Positions 46,857 to 56,943 of a stretch of 64,000 nt of DNA are shown here, one piece after another. The position numbers and the translations under genes were made by a program. This stretch comes from Peteryoungia rhizophila (GTDB taxonomy: Bacteria > Pseudomonadota > Alphaproteobacteria > Rhizobiales > Rhizobiaceae). Below the pieces are notes generated by a model, which had not been told where the DNA came from, searched no databases, and was given only the letters and a program-made list of their open reading frames with translations. Where the stretch lies: the NCBI RefSeq assembly GCF_004912145.1, contig NZ_STGT01000001.1:62001-126000 (forward strand), given 5' to 3'. The first letter of the stretch is position 1. Each line of letters starts with the position of its first letter.

Positions 46857-47459
46857 TTACTTCGTTGCGGCTTCGTACATTTCGAGAACGTAGTCCCAGT
46901 TGACCAGGCTGTCGACGAAGGCTTCGAGATACTTCGGACGGGCGTTGCGGTAGTCAATGTAGTAGGAGTGTTCCCAGACGTCGACGCCGAGGATCGGGGA
47001 CGCACCGTGGATCAGCGGGCTTTCGCCGTTCGGGGTCTTGGAGATTTCGAGCTTGCCGTCCTTGACGGAGAGCCAGGCCCAGCCGGAGCCGAACTGGGTG
47101 GTGCCGGCTGCGACGAAATCGGCCTTGAACTTGTCATAGCCGCCAAGGTCGCTGTCGACTGCAGCCTGCAGCTTGCCAGGAAGCTTGTTGCCGCCGCCAT
47201 CCTTCTTCATCCAGTTCCAGAAGTGGATGTGGTTGTAATGCTGGCCGGCATTGTTGAAGAGGCCGGCATTCTTGCCGTGGGACTGCTTGACGATCTCTTC
47301 GAGCGACAGGCCTTCCAGGCCAGAATCCTTCAGGAGATTGTTGCCGTTGGTCACATAGGCCTGGTGGTGCTTGTCGTGGTGAAACTCGAGCGTTTCAGCC
47401 GACATGAACGGTGCCAGCGAGTCGTAAGCATACGGGAGGGCGGGCAATTCGAAGGCCAT
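46857..47459 (-). CDS. sodB: Superoxide dismutase [Fe/Mn]
   Basis: Dismutates superoxide to oxygen and hydrogen peroxide in the cytosol. 200 residues. Metal ligands are the usual three histidines and an aspartate: HHDKHHQAYV, NNAGQHYNHIHFW and DVWEHSYYIDYRN. The glutamine in NNAGQH is the Fe-type position, while other residues are shared by Mn and Fe forms, so the metal may be either (rhizobial enzymes can be cambialistic). AAGGAG lies upstream of the ATG at 47459. Confidence 0.95.
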   Translation of the reverse strand: MAFELPALPYAYDSLAPFMSAETLEFHHDKHHQAYVTNGNNLLKDSGLEGLSLEEIVKQSHGKNAGLFNNAGQHYNHIHFWNWMKKDGGGNKLPGKLQAAVDSDLGGYDKFKADFVAAGTTQFGSGWAWLSVKDGKLEISKTPNGESPLIHGASPILGVDVWEHSYYIDYRNARPKYLEAFVDSLVNWDYVLEMYEAATK

Positions 47460-47654
47460 GGTGAGATCTCCTTTTGGCAAATGGATTGCGTTTTGGCAGG
47501 TGACGGGAACATAGGTGCGGAACATCACTCAGGCAACCTTCGCTCTTCCAAAATCCGACCTTCAAGAGAAAGAAATGTCTTCCGTTTTTGGACTTGCGCG
47601 ACTTGGCGTTCCGACCGACGCTCTGCGCCACAGTGCACCCAACCGAGGTTCCCC

Positions 47655-47984
47655 ATGTTCCGTTCCCGACAGTTTCTTACTGCTACCGCGCTCGCCTTGC
47701 TCACAGTCTCGTCGTCGGCAATCGCCTCGTCCGGCGATGCCTGGGACGCGTTCGCCAAGGATGTCGCGGCCAAATGTACTGTCCTGGCGGAGGGGCGGAT
47801 CGAACAGCCGAAGGTGGTGGTCGATCCGTTCGGGACGGAGAGCTATGGCGTCGCCATCCTCACCGGCAAGGCTGTCGGGGCCGATGCGACGGTCAGCTCG
47901 ATCTGCGTCTATGACAAGAAGAGCCAGGCGGCGGAGATCGGCGGCGAGCTGCCGGCGGACCAAGTGGTCATCAGCATCCCCTAA
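47655..47984 (+). CDS. Small exported protein of unknown function
   Basis: A 109-residue protein with a signal peptide (MFRSRQFLTATALALLTVSS, cleavage after SAIA). The mature part contains two cysteines (AAKCTVLAEG and VSSICVYDKK) that could form a disulfide; otherwise I recognise no family. GAGG lies upstream of the ATG at 47655. It is convergent with the YkgJ gene (five bases between stops) and divergent from sodB. Confidence 0.7.
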   Translation: MFRSRQFLTATALALLTVSSSAIASSGDAWDAFAKDVAAKCTVLAEGRIEQPKVVVDPFGTESYGVAILTGKAVGADATVSSICVYDKKSQAAEIGGELPADQVVISIP

Positions 47985-47989
47985 GGGGG

Positions 47990-48331
47990 TCAGGCCTCAT
48001 AGATATCGGGCTCCGGCAGGCCGTCGATCGGGAAACCGAACTCTGCGCGGGCGATCTTGCATTCCTCGTCGCCCGGCATGCAGGTGCGGCAAACATGCGG
48101 GCGCACGAGGTAGACGGCGCAACCGACATGTTTGCCAACCTCGCCGGTCAGGGCCGCACAGCGTCCATTCTCGAACTTCATGCCGCTCTCGTCCTTGGCG
48201 ATCATCGCTTCGGGGATGGCGGCGATCTCCTCGTCGCTTTCCAGCGAAAAGCGGGGCCAGTCGGCGGAATAGGCGCAGCAGGCGCCGCAGGACTGGCAGT
48301 CGAAGATCTCGGGTGGTGAGGTTTCCAGCAT
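47990..48331 (-). CDS. YkgJ family cysteine-cluster protein
   Basis: A 113-residue protein with the YkgJ cysteine pattern that probably binds zinc or iron: FDCQSCGACCAYS at the N-terminus, ENGRCAAL, GCAVYLVRPHVCRTC and GDEECK. It is compact and cytosolic; no reaction is known. The MFS gene starts upstream (stop four bases before this start), so the two are one transcript. Confidence 0.86.
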   Translation of the reverse strand: MLETSPPEIFDCQSCGACCAYSADWPRFSLESDEEIAAIPEAMIAKDESGMKFENGRCAALTGEVGKHVGCAVYLVRPHVCRTCMPGDEECKIARAEFGFPIDGLPEPDIYEA

Positions 48332-48335
48332 GGTT

Positions 48336-49520
48336 TCAGCGCCTCGCGGCGCGGACGCGCATCAGGTTCATGGCGAAGAAAGCGGTGAAGACCAGCATCA
48401 AGAGGCCGACGAAGACAGGGCCGGCATCGACCGAGACGAGGTCCATGGTGAGGCCCGTGGTGCCGGAACCGGCCGCACTGCCGATCGCGTAGGCGAGCGC
48501 GAAGACCGCGCTGCCCGAGACCAGAAGGCCGCCACGGAAGCGTTCGCCGAGCAGGGTAAGCGCTGCCGTGTAGAGCGAGAAACTCGCGGCCCCGAGGATC
48601 GAAATGGTGATCAGAAGGGCCACCTGGGACGTCATGAAGGGGAGCACCAGGAAAGCGATGGCGGCGATCAGCGAACCCGAGACAGCAATGACCGGCCGCG
48701 ACAATCGGTCGAGCAGCCAGCCGACGAAGGGCTGGGCGAGCGCCGTCGGCAGCGCCACCATGGTCACGACGAAGGCCGCAAAATTCTGGCTGTAGCCTCG
48801 CTCGACGAAATAGAGCGGAATCATCGAAATGGCCGCGATGTCTGAGAAGCCGAAGGCAACGACCATCAGGGTGAGAACCGGCGCGAGCTTGACGAAGGTG
48901 ATGAGACCGCCGGCCTCGGAGGCCTCGGGCTTGGTCTTGGCATAACGGCCGAGCATGACCGAGGCGAAGGCGACGAGCGCGACATAGGCAGCCGTCAGGG
49001 CAAAGGCGAAGCCATCCTCGATGCCAAGAAGCGGAATGGCGAGCGGGCCGGCGGCAAAGCCTGCACACATGCCGGCGCTATAGGCCCCCGACACGCGGCC
49101 ACGCAGGCGGTCCGGACATGCGGTGTTCAGCCAGGCTTCGGAGACCGTGTAGATGATGCTGGTGCAGAACCCTAGCATAAAGCGGGCGACGAACCAGACC
49201 CAGAGCTGATCGAAGGCCGAGAAGGTCGCAAGACAGACGGAGACGCCGAGCAACGAGGCGACGATCAGCCTGTCGCCGCGCATCCTTTGCGTCAACATCC
49301 CGATCATCAGCGTCGAGGAGGCAAGTCCGAGCGCGAAGACAGACGCGTTCAATCCGGCCATGCTGGAGGAAACGCCGCGGCCTTCGAGGATCAGCGCAAT
49401 CAGCGGATAGGTGAGCCCCTGCCCCACCGCAAAGGCCGTGACGCCAAGGATGACGACCGCGATCGCTGCCCAATCAGGCGCGATGTCAGCTGCGATATCC
49501 GTGGTGTGTGCCATGTGCAT
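48336..49520 (-). CDS. MFS transporter, YfcJ/sugar-exporter-like
   Basis: A 394-residue major facilitator with twelve helices. Half-motifs: MLTQRMRGDRLIVASLLG (motif A region) and FMLGFCTSIIYTVSEAWLN (helix 4). SEAWLN in helix 4 is seen in the group of MFS proteins annotated as YfcJ-type or UhpC-like; the substrate cannot be named. The ATG at 49520 has GGAGG directly upstream. It is 98 bases downstream of dxs and precedes the YkgJ gene. Confidence 0.85.
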   Translation of the reverse strand: MHMAHTTDIAADIAPDWAAIAVVILGVTAFAVGQGLTYPLIALILEGRGVSSSMAGLNASVFALGLASSTLMIGMLTQRMRGDRLIVASLLGVSVCLATFSAFDQLWVWFVARFMLGFCTSIIYTVSEAWLNTACPDRLRGRVSGAYSAGMCAGFAAGPLAIPLLGIEDGFAFALTAAYVALVAFASVMLGRYAKTKPEASEAGGLITFVKLAPVLTLMVVAFGFSDIAAISMIPLYFVERGYSQNFAAFVVTMVALPTALAQPFVGWLLDRLSRPVIAVSGSLIAAIAFLVLPFMTSQVALLITISILGAASFSLYTAALTLLGERFRGGLLVSGSAVFALAYAIGSAAGSGTTGLTMDLVSVDAGPVFVGLLMLVFTAFFAMNLMRVRAARR

Positions 49521-49618
49521 GGAGCCTCCAGAACCCGTTTCAGGGTCTGCTGATGAGGCCCCGGTCTAGCGGGGCGTTTGGGGGAAGTCCAGAGACGGGC
49601 AGGCGAGAGTGTTCAACC

Positions 49619-51538
49619 TCAACCCGCCGCAATCACACCGGGCACGTCCTGACCAAGCGCTGCAAACACCGTCTTCAAGATGCCGGCGGCGTCGAGGCCG
49701 GCCTTGGCATACATGGTCTCTGGCTTGGCCTGGTCCATCCAGTAATCGGGCAGCACGAGGGAGCGGACCTTGAGGCCGTTGTCGAGCAGGCCCTCGTTGA
49801 CGAGGAAATGCATGACATGGCTGCCGAAGCCGCCGACGGCGCCCTCCTCGACCGTGACGACCACCGCATGGTGGCGGGCGAGCTGGCGGATCAGGTCGTG
49901 GTCGAGCGGCTTGGCGAAACGGGCATCGGCGACGGTGGTCGAGAGGCCGGCGGCGTCAAGGTCTTCGGCGGCGAGCAGACAGTCAGCCAGGCGCGTACCG
50001 AAGGACAAGAGCGCCACCTTGGAGCCCTGCTTGACGATGCGGCCCTTGCCGATTTCTAGGATCTCGCCGCGTTCGGGCATGGGCACGCCGACGCCCTCGC
50101 CGCGCGGAAAGCGGAAGGAGATCGGACCTTCGTCGTAAGCAGCTGCCGTGCGGACCATGTGCTTCAGCTCCGCCTCGTCGGCCGCGGCCATGACCACAAA
50201 GCCAGGCAGTGCCGCGAGGAAACCGGTATCGAAGGAGCCAGCATGGGTCGGGCCGTCGGCGCCGACGAAGCCGGCGCGGTCGATGGGAAAACGGACCGGC
50301 AGACCCTGGATGCCGACATCGTGCACGACCTGGTCGTAGCCGCGCTGCAGGAAGGTGGAATAGAGCGCGCAGAAGGGCTTGAAGCCTTCGGCAGCCAAGC
50401 CGGCTGCGAAGGTCACGGCATGCTGTTCGGCGATGCCGACATCGAAGGTGCGCTCGGGGAAGAGCGACTGCAGCTTGTCGAGGCCGGTGCCGTTCGGCAT
50501 GGCGGCGGTGATGCCGACGATCTTCTCGTCGTGGCGGGCTTCCTCCACCAGCGCATCGGCGAAGACGGCGGTATAGGCCGGCGCATTCGGCTTTGCCTTG
50601 GCCTGGGTGCCGGTGATGACGTCGAACTTGTTGACGCCGTGATACTTGTCGGCGGCGGCTTCGGCGGGTGCGTAGCCCTTGCCCTTCTGGGTGACGACAT
50701 GGATCAGCACCGGGCCCTTGGCATTGTCGCGGACATTACGCAGGACGGGCAGCAGGTGATCGAAGGAATGACCGTCGATCGGGCCGATGTGGTAAAAGCC
50801 CAGTTCCTCGAACATGGTCCCGCCGGTGACGTAACCACGGGCATGTTCGACGGCGCGGGTGATCGCGCGGTCGACGGTCTTGCCGAGATAGGCGGTCAGT
50901 TTCTTGCCGAACTCGCGGAAGCCCATGTAGCTGCGGCCGGAGGCGAGACGCGCGAGATAGGCGCTCATCGCGCCCGTCGGCGGGGCAATCGACATGTCGT
51001 TGTCGTTGAGGATCACGATCAGTCGGGCGTCGAGGGCGCCTGCATTGTTCAGCGCCTCATAGGCCATGCCGGCCGACATCGCGCCGTCACCGATCACGGC
51101 GATCACCTTGCGGTCGGTCTTCGACAGCTCGGCAGCGACTGCCATGCCGAGGCCAGCGGATATCGAGGTCGAGGAATGGGCAGCACCGAAGGGATCGTAT
51201 TCGCTCTCGGCACGCTTGGTGAAGCCGGAGAGGCCATCTTCCTGGCGCAGTGTGCGGATCCGCTCGCGGCGGCCGGTGAGGATCTTGTGCGGATAGCACT
51301 GGTGGCCGACGTCGAAAATCAACCGATCGCTGGGCGTCTCGAAGACCTTGTGGATCGCGATCGTCAACTCGACGACGCCGAGGCCGGCCCCCAGATGACC
51401 ACCCGTCTTCGACACGGCATCGATCATCTCGTCTCGCACTTCACGCGCCAGCTGCGGCAGATCGCGGTCCTCAATGGCCTTCAGGTCCTTCGGGAACTCG
51501 ACCTTGTCCAGCAGCGGCGTATCGGGCATGGATGTCAC
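49619..51538 (-). CDS. dxs: 1-deoxy-D-xylulose-5-phosphate synthase
   Basis: First enzyme of the MEP isoprenoid pathway; condenses pyruvate with glyceraldehyde 3-phosphate using thiamine diphosphate. 639 residues. The TPP motif is [18 protein letters not shown] to [13 protein letters not shown], the catalytic histidine region [14 protein letters not shown] is present, as is the transketolase domain with [16 protein letters not shown]. The GTG at 51538 (MTSMPDTP) is used, as other rhizobial enzymes start with a similar MTxMP sequence as I remember; ATG at 51529 is the alternative. In many bacteria dxs is next to xseB; here xseB is 12 kb away. Confidence 0.97.
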   Translation of the reverse strand: MTSMPDTPLLDKVEFPKDLKAIEDRDLPQLAREVRDEMIDAVSKTGGHLGAGLGVVELTIAIHKVFETPSDRLIFDVGHQCYPHKILTGRRERIRTLRQEDGLSGFTKRAESEYDPFGAAHSSTSISAGLGMAVAAELSKTDRKVIAVIGDGAMSAGMAYEALNNAGALDARLIVILNDNDMSIAPPTGAMSAYLARLASGRSYMGFREFGKKLTAYLGKTVDRAITRAVEHARGYVTGGTMFEELGFYHIGPIDGHSFDHLLPVLRNVRDNAKGPVLIHVVTQKGKGYAPAEAAADKYHGVNKFDVITGTQAKAKPNAPAYTAVFADALVEEARHDEKIVGITAAMPNGTGLDKLQSLFPERTFDVGIAEQHAVTFAAGLAAEGFKPFCALYSTFLQRGYDQVVHDVGIQGLPVRFPIDRAGFVGADGPTHAGSFDTGFLAALPGFVVMAAADEAELKHMVRTAAAYDEGPISFRFPRGEGVGVPMPERGEILEIGKGRIVKQGSKVALLSFGTRLADCLLAAEDLDAAGLSTTVADARFAKPLDHDLIRQLARHHAVVVTVEEGAVGGFGSHVMHFLVNEGLLDNGLKVRSLVLPDYWMDQAKPETMYAKAGLDAAGILKTVFAALGQDVPGVIAAG

Positions 51539-51628
51539 GGGGCTCTTGCCTCTTCAACTCGTTTGGGTGCGCGATAGCATCCCAAGACGAACTGGGCAAA
51601 TATCCGACACCACGCGCTTATATAGACG

Positions 51629-52555
51629 TCAACGGCCCTCCGGCAAAGGCACGAACTCCTCTTCGTCGCCGGGAACGATGTCGAATCGGCCAGTTCTCCA
51701 CTCCTCCTTGGCCTGTTCGATGCGCTCCTTGGACGACGAAGCAAAGTTCCACCAGATATGTTTCTTGGTTTCCATGGCCGCGCCGCCGAAGAGCATGACG
51801 TGGCAGCCGGTCGCGCCGCCGATCAGAGTGATCTCGTCGCCGGGGCGGAAGACCAGCAACTGATCCTGCGCAAAGCGGTCGCCGGCGATCTCGATTTCGC
51901 CGGAGAGGACATAGAGCGCGCGCTCCTCCTGGCTGGCATCGAAGGGGAAGCGAACACCCCGTTCCAAGGTGAGATCGACATAAAGCGTTTCGGAAAAGGT
52001 CTTCACCGGCGAGTGCAGGCCGCCCATCGCGCCGATCACCACGCGTCCGGAGGCACCACGGTCGTTGAAGGTCGGCAATTCGGTCTTTGCAGTATGGGCG
52101 AAGGCCGGATCGATCTCTTCCATCTGATCCGGCAGGGCAATCCAGGTCTGGAGCCCCGACATGGAGAGCGGATGACCGCGCAGGTTTTCCGGTGTGCGCT
52201 CGGAATGCACGATGCCGCGCCCCGCCGTCATCAGGTTGATGTCGCCGGGAGCGATGACCAGTTCGGTGCCGAGGCTGTCGCGATGCTTGATCTCGCCGTC
52301 GAAGAGATAGGTAACGGTGGAGAGGCCGATATGCGGATGCGGGCGGACATCCATTGCCTCATCCGCCTTCAGGATGGCCGGACCCATGCGGTCGAAGAAG
52401 ATGAAGGGACCGACAAGGCGGCGCTTCACAGAGGGCAGCGCGCGGCGAACAGAAAAACCGCCGATGTCGCTGGAGCGGGGGATGATGAGGTGTTCGATGG
52501 CGTCGCAGGCAAACGCGTCACCGGGGACTGGGTCATTGCCGGGAAAGAAGGACAT
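51629..52555 (-). CDS. Pirin family protein
   Basis: A 308-residue double cupin. The pirin metal site of the first cupin is seen in DVRPHPHIGLSTVTYLFDGE, HRDSLG and the following RGIVHSERTP. The C-terminal cupin is recognised from ERALYVLSGEIEI. Bacterial pirins can act as quercetinases or regulators, so the role is open. The ATG at 52555 has AGAGG upstream; an in-frame ATG at 52582 is less well supported. It is the first gene upstream of dxs on the same strand. Confidence 0.92.
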   Translation of the reverse strand: MSFFPGNDPVPGDAFACDAIEHLIIPRSSDIGGFSVRRALPSVKRRLVGPFIFFDRMGPAILKADEAMDVRPHPHIGLSTVTYLFDGEIKHRDSLGTELVIAPGDINLMTAGRGIVHSERTPENLRGHPLSMSGLQTWIALPDQMEEIDPAFAHTAKTELPTFNDRGASGRVVIGAMGGLHSPVKTFSETLYVDLTLERGVRFPFDASQEERALYVLSGEIEIAGDRFAQDQLLVFRPGDEITLIGGATGCHVMLFGGAAMETKKHIWWNFASSSKERIEQAKEEWRTGRFDIVPGDEEEFVPLPEGR

Positions 52556-52646
52556 GGGAAACCTCTTCGTTCGAATGTCCAAAGACTAGCAGGTCTCCAC
52601 GCCGAGACTAGGACGGATCAACAGGGCTGCCGGTGACGCAGTGTCT

Positions 52647-53036
52647 TCACCGGGATGGCTCGACGGCACCGCCATCCTGCCGGCATGCGAAGAGAACAGC
52701 CTCCCTGCCCGGCGCATCGCCAAGTGTCTGGCAGCCGCCGGCGTGACACAATGTCCAGCCGCTGGGTGTCGCGCCGGATGAAGCGAGCCGCAATTCGGAA
52801 ACGGGCGCGAGCGCTGGTTTCCAACGCCACCAGCCATCGTCGAGCACCGCCCCCTCGCCCGGCTCCATGCCGGCACCGGATCCCTTGACGCTCGCTTGAC
52901 GCAGTTCCAGCCCCTCTGACGTCACCGCCCATTCCTCGCGCCACTCGACCTTCTCGACCGAATGAACCCATGACAGGGAGAATGTTGTCGCCGGAATCGT
53001 CAGCACCGTCGCGGCGATGGCGATGCAGAGGCTCAT
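52647..53036 (-). CDS. DUF1850 protein associated with TRAP transporter
   Basis: A 129-residue exported protein with an N-terminal signal (MSLCIAIAATVLTIPATTFS) and the DUF1850 pattern: FSLSWVHSVEKVEWREEW, with the SVEK motif. DUF1850 genes are nearly always next to TAXI-type TRAP genes, as here: its ATG overlaps the TRAP permease stop (ATGA). The role is unknown; assistance of the transporter is likely. Confidence 0.85.
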   Translation of the reverse strand: MSLCIAIAATVLTIPATTFSLSWVHSVEKVEWREEWAVTSEGLELRQASVKGSGAGMEPGEGAVLDDGWWRWKPALAPVSELRLASSGATPSGWTLCHAGGCQTLGDAPGREAVLFACRQDGGAVEPSR

Positions 53037-55150
53037 GGCGTCTCTGTCTTGGGTGGTGTCGTCGCGATCGGCTCGGTAGCCTTACCGGGAAATTTCCAGA
53101 CCAGCAGGGCAAAGAGCAGCACGAGTGCTCCGCCGATCTCGTCGGTGATCGGCAATGCGGCCACCAGGAAGAAGGCGGCAGCGGCGGCCACCAGGCGATG
53201 CAGCAGCGGCAGCGGTCGGTTGAGGTAACCGATCACGGCGACACCCCAGAGACCGATCGAAAGGCTGGCCTTGATCACGATATAGACGACAGCCAGCGGA
53301 TAGCCGATCGCTGCCGCAAGGGGCCCTCCGTCCTGCAGCATCAGGGCCGGCGCATAGACGGCCATGAAGGGAATGACGAAGCCAGCGGCCGCCACCTTCA
53401 CCGCCTCGAATGAGATGCGCAGTCCGGATTCCTTCGCGATCGGGGCGGCCGCGAAGCAGGCGAGCGCCACCGGCGGCGTCAGGTCGGCCAGAATGCCGAA
53501 ATAGAAGACGAACATGTGGCTGACGATCAGGGGCACGCCGAGTTCGAGCAGTGCGGGGCCGGCGATCGAGGAGGTGATGATGTAATTCGGGATGGTCGGA
53601 ATGCCCATGCCGAGCAGGATGCAGGTGAGCATGGTCAGGATCAGCGACAGGAAGAGACTGTGCTGGCCAACGGCGACGACGAACTGGCCGAAGGTGTTGG
53701 CGGCACCCGTCAGTGTCATGGTGCCGACGATGATGCCGACCACGGCACAGGCGATGCCCACCGGCAGTGCCGTCTTTGCGCCATCCGCCAGGCTGTCGAC
53801 GCTGAGTTTCAAGGCTGCGCGGCCGCCCTTGACCATGAAATTCCAAGCGATCAGCACGAGGATCGCGATCAGCACGGCGCGGAAGCCATATTGGAAGAAG
53901 GACGCACCGGCGAGGCCGATGCCGATCCAGAAGATGGTGCGCACGGCGGTGTTGGACATGCCGATGGCGATCGAACTTCCGAGAATGAGCAGCATGGTGA
54001 GGGCGAGGCCGGCGGTGCCAGCGAATAGCGGCGTGTAGCCGGAGAAAAGGAGCCAGACGAGCGCGGCAAGCGGCAGCAGCAGATACCATTGCTGGCGGAT
54101 GGCGGCGAGCGGTGACGGCAAATCCTTGGGATCCAGCCCGCTCAGGCCACGCTTTCCGGCCTCCAGATGCACCATCCAGAACACGGAGGCGAAATAGAGA
54201 ATGGCCGGGATCAGCGCTGCCTTGACGATCTCGGCATATTCGACACCCAGCGTCTCGGCCATGATGAAGGCAACGGCGCCCATGACGGGCGGCATGATCT
54301 GGCCGCCCATCGAGGCGGTCGCCTCGACGCCGCCGGCGAAGGCGGGGCGATAGCCGAAGCGCTTCATCAGGGGGATGGTGAACTGGCCTGTTGTCACGAC
54401 ATTGGCAACGCCGGATCCGGAGATCGTGCCCATCAGGCCCGACGAGATGACCGAGACCTTAGCTGGGCCGCCGCGCTTGTGGCCGACCAGGCCGAGGGAG
54501 ACGTCGGTGAAGAGCTTGATCATGCCTGCCCGCTCCAGGAAGGAGCCGAACAGGATGAAGAGGAAGATGTAGGAAGACGATACATAGGTCGGGACGCCGT
54601 AGATGCCTTCCGTGCCATAGGCCATGTGGTCGATGACCTGGGAATAGTCGTAGCCGCGGTGATTGAGCGGCGACGGCAGGTATTCGCCAAAGAAACAATA
54701 GGCGAGAAACAGGCCCGAAATGATCGGGAGGGCCGGCCCCATGATGACCCAGGCGCCGATGAAGACAGTGGCGATCGCGACGACGCCGAAATAGAGGTCC
54801 AGTGGGACCAGATCGCCGGCGCGCAGGATCAGCGGTTCGTATTCAACGAATTGATAGACCGCCACCGCCACGCCAGCTGTCGCAAGTGCCCAGGCGCCGG
54901 CCGTGTAAAGGGCACCCTTGCGGAGATTGGCGGCAACCAGCGGAAAACCAAGCAACAGCAGGAAAGCGACATGGGTGGAGCGGACGAGCTGGCTCGGCAG
55001 GTCGATCAGATGCGCCGCGGTCGCGATCTGGAACAGCGAGAAAGCGACGGCGATGCCATAGAGCAGCTTTCCCTCGGCGGTTGCCGGAAAGTGCTGCTCA
55101 TGGGTGTTCGGTTCATGCGACAGGGTCTGGTCCGCGGTGGTGGCGCTCAT
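53033..55150 (-). CDS. TRAP transporter fused permease (TAXI type)
   Basis: A 705-residue inner-membrane protein fusing the small (DctQ-like, four helices) and large (DctM-like, twelve helices) TRAP subunits, the layout used with TAXI binding proteins. The large part has GTISGSGVANVVTTGQFTIP and a conserved GGVEATASMGGQIMPPVMGA. Transport is driven by an ion gradient. The ATG at 55150 is chosen; the reading further upstream has no support. It overlaps DUF1850 and follows the binding-protein gene. Confidence 0.93.
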   Translation of the reverse strand: MSATTADQTLSHEPNTHEQHFPATAEGKLLYGIAVAFSLFQIATAAHLIDLPSQLVRSTHVAFLLLLGFPLVAANLRKGALYTAGAWALATAGVAVAVYQFVEYEPLILRAGDLVPLDLYFGVVAIATVFIGAWVIMGPALPIISGLFLAYCFFGEYLPSPLNHRGYDYSQVIDHMAYGTEGIYGVPTYVSSSYIFLFILFGSFLERAGMIKLFTDVSLGLVGHKRGGPAKVSVISSGLMGTISGSGVANVVTTGQFTIPLMKRFGYRPAFAGGVEATASMGGQIMPPVMGAVAFIMAETLGVEYAEIVKAALIPAILYFASVFWMVHLEAGKRGLSGLDPKDLPSPLAAIRQQWYLLLPLAALVWLLFSGYTPLFAGTAGLALTMLLILGSSIAIGMSNTAVRTIFWIGIGLAGASFFQYGFRAVLIAILVLIAWNFMVKGGRAALKLSVDSLADGAKTALPVGIACAVVGIIVGTMTLTGAANTFGQFVVAVGQHSLFLSLILTMLTCILLGMGIPTIPNYIITSSIAGPALLELGVPLIVSHMFVFYFGILADLTPPVALACFAAAPIAKESGLRISFEAVKVAAAGFVIPFMAVYAPALMLQDGGPLAAAIGYPLAVVYIVIKASLSIGLWGVAVIGYLNRPLPLLHRLVAAAAAFFLVAALPITDEIGGALVLLFALLVWKFPGKATEPIATTPPKTETP

Positions 55151-55243
55151 GGGTGTCCGTCCGAAGGATAAGCCTAGGGGCAAAAGACCGGGCAGCATGG
55201 CGGCCACCCGGTCCTTTCATGCAGCTTCAGAAGCTCTCAAGCC

Positions 55244-56200
55244 TCACAGCATGCCCTTTTCCTTGTAGTAGCGTTCTGCGCCCGGATGCAGGGGGATCGG
55301 CATGCCCTTGGTGGCATCTTCCAGCTTGATGTCCTTGGCGGCATTGTGAGCCGCCTGCATGTCGGCCAAGTTCTCGAACAGCTGCTTGGTCATCTCGTAG
55401 GCGAGATCGTCGGAGACGTCCGAATGGGTCACCAGGAAGTTGACGACGGCCACCGTCGGCACATCCTCCGTCTGGCCCTCATAGGTACCGGCTGGGATGG
55501 TCGCGGCGATGTAGGGCGCGCCGAGTGCCGTGGCGACTTCGGCCGGAACGGCGACCAGTGAGACCGGCAGCGAGGTGGACAGGTCCTTCAGCGACGCCAC
55601 GCCGAGGCCGGCGGACTGGAGGGTCGCGTCGAGCTGGCGGTTCTTGATCAGTTCGACAGACTCCGCAAAGGGCAGATACTCGGTCTTGCCGAGATCTTCA
55701 TAGCTCATGCTCGCGGCTTCGAGGATGGCGCGGGCATTGAGTTCCGTGCCCGACTTCGGTGCACCGACCGAAAGGCTCTTGCCCTTGAGGTCGGCAAGCG
55801 ATGTCACGCCGGAATCCTTTGTGGCGACGATCTGGATGAAGTTCGGATAGATGGCGGCGATGCCGCGCAGTTTGTCGAGCGGTGCCTTGAAGCCGGCATC
55901 GGCATCACCTTCCGCCGCGAGCTTGACGCTGTCGCCGAGCGAGAAGCCGATTTCGCCCTTGCCCTGCTGCAACAGATTGAGGTTTTCGACCGAGGCCTTG
56001 GTCGCCTGCACCTGGGTGCGGACATCCGGGATCTTGTCGCCGTAGATCTTCGACAGGGCGACGCCCAGCGGATAGTAGACGCCGGAGGTTCCTCCGGTCA
56101 GCACGTTGACGAACTGCTCGGCTCTGACCGATGCTGCGCCAAATGCGACAGATGCAGCCACGGCGCCAGCGAGCAAGGTGCTAAGTCTCGAAAAATGCAT
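55244..56200 (-). CDS. TAXI family TRAP transporter solute-binding protein
   Basis: A 318-residue periplasmic receptor. The signal peptide covers residues 1-27 (LLAGAVAASVAFGAASVRA). Mature features: VNVLTGGTSGVYYPLGVALS at the start, VQATKASVENLNLLQQGKGEIGFSLGD, and the hinge ADLKGKSLSVGAPKSGTELNA. TAXI receptors often bind dicarboxylates or amino acids such as glutamate. GGGAGG lies upstream of the ATG at 56200. It forms a complete TAXI-TRAP/DUF1850 system with the next two genes. Confidence 0.93.
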   Translation of the reverse strand: MHFSRLSTLLAGAVAASVAFGAASVRAEQFVNVLTGGTSGVYYPLGVALSKIYGDKIPDVRTQVQATKASVENLNLLQQGKGEIGFSLGDSVKLAAEGDADAGFKAPLDKLRGIAAIYPNFIQIVATKDSGVTSLADLKGKSLSVGAPKSGTELNARAILEAASMSYEDLGKTEYLPFAESVELIKNRQLDATLQSAGLGVASLKDLSTSLPVSLVAVPAEVATALGAPYIAATIPAGTYEGQTEDVPTVAVVNFLVTHSDVSDDLAYEMTKQLFENLADMQAAHNAAKDIKLEDATKGMPIPLHPGAERYYKEKGML

Positions 56201-56316
56201 GATTGTCCTCCCAAACAATATTCGCAATTGCGACATCATGGGGAGACGAAAGAGGGGCGTCAACCTCGTATTTGACGAAGTTCAGGGATATCCCGGCGCA
56301 TCCCGAACTCTGCTGC

Positions 56317-56787
56317 TCATTCCCGGACCGGAATATGCAGCCCCACCTTCACGTCGCGCAGCACCACATTGGTATGCATGCGCCGAATCTGCGGGTTCTC
56401 GGCCATCAGTTGCGCAGTGATGTCGTCGTAGTGCTCGACGTCACGGGCGGTGATGATGGCGACCAGATCGACCTGGCCGGTGACGTAATAGACCTGCTGC
56501 ACATGCTCCTGCCTGTCAGCCCAGGCGCGGAAACGAGCAAGTGCATCGTAATTGTCGCGCTCGATCTCCATGCCGGTGATGAAGGTCATCGGGAAGCTCG
56601 TCGCCTTGCGGTTCACCACGGCGATCTCGGCGGTAATGATGCCCTCGTCGCGCAGGCGGCGCAGCCGGCGCTGCACGGCAGAGGGCGAGAGCCCCACCTT
56701 GTCGGCGATCGCCTCGGCCTTCAGCTGGCAGTCGCGCTGCACCACTTCCAGAATGCTGCGGTCGAATTGATCGAGCTTGTCCGGCAT
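56317..56787 (-). CDS. Lrp/AsnC family transcriptional regulator
   Basis: A 156-residue regulator: an N-terminal helix-turn-helix (LKAEAIADKVGLSPSAVQRRL) and a RAM ligand domain (about 65-150, with VQQVYYVTGQVDLVAII). Proteins of this family sense amino acids and usually activate or repress an adjacent gene cluster. It is divergent from the PAAT/sulfur cluster, with 183 bases between, and so is the likely regulator of that cluster. GAGGAGG lies directly upstream of the ATG. It is also 116 bases from the TAXI gene, in the same orientation. Confidence 0.93.
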   Translation of the reverse strand: MPDKLDQFDRSILEVVQRDCQLKAEAIADKVGLSPSAVQRRLRRLRDEGIITAEIAVVNRKATSFPMTFITGMEIERDNYDALARFRAWADRQEHVQQVYYVTGQVDLVAIITARDVEHYDDITAQLMAENPQIRRMHTNVVLRDVKVGLHIPVRE

Positions 56788-56906
56788 GCGTTTTTCCTCC
56801 TCGCGCACCGCGTTTTGTCGCTGCATAGACGATCGGAAAACCGTTTGCCATCTTTCCGCAGCAATCAAGCGTTCTGCGCGGGATTTCCCCGCAAGAAACA
56901 GCAAAT

Positions 56907-56943
56907 GCGACCAAAATCCGCAGCTTTGCGCCCATATGGTCGC
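56907..56943. promoter_or_regulatory. Inverted repeat in the lrp / ABC divergent region
   Basis: Arms GCGACCA (56907-56913) and TGGTCGC (56937-56943) lie 23 bases apart, about three turns between arm centres. It is a candidate Lrp/AsnC operator; the right arm lies 27 bases upstream of the ATPase gene start. Confidence 0.4.

Noticed and set aside
46407-47984. A 525-residue plus-strand frame across the DUF883 and sodB region
   Set aside because: Only its last 109 residues (from 47655) have a ribosome site and a signal peptide; the rest is antisense to real genes.
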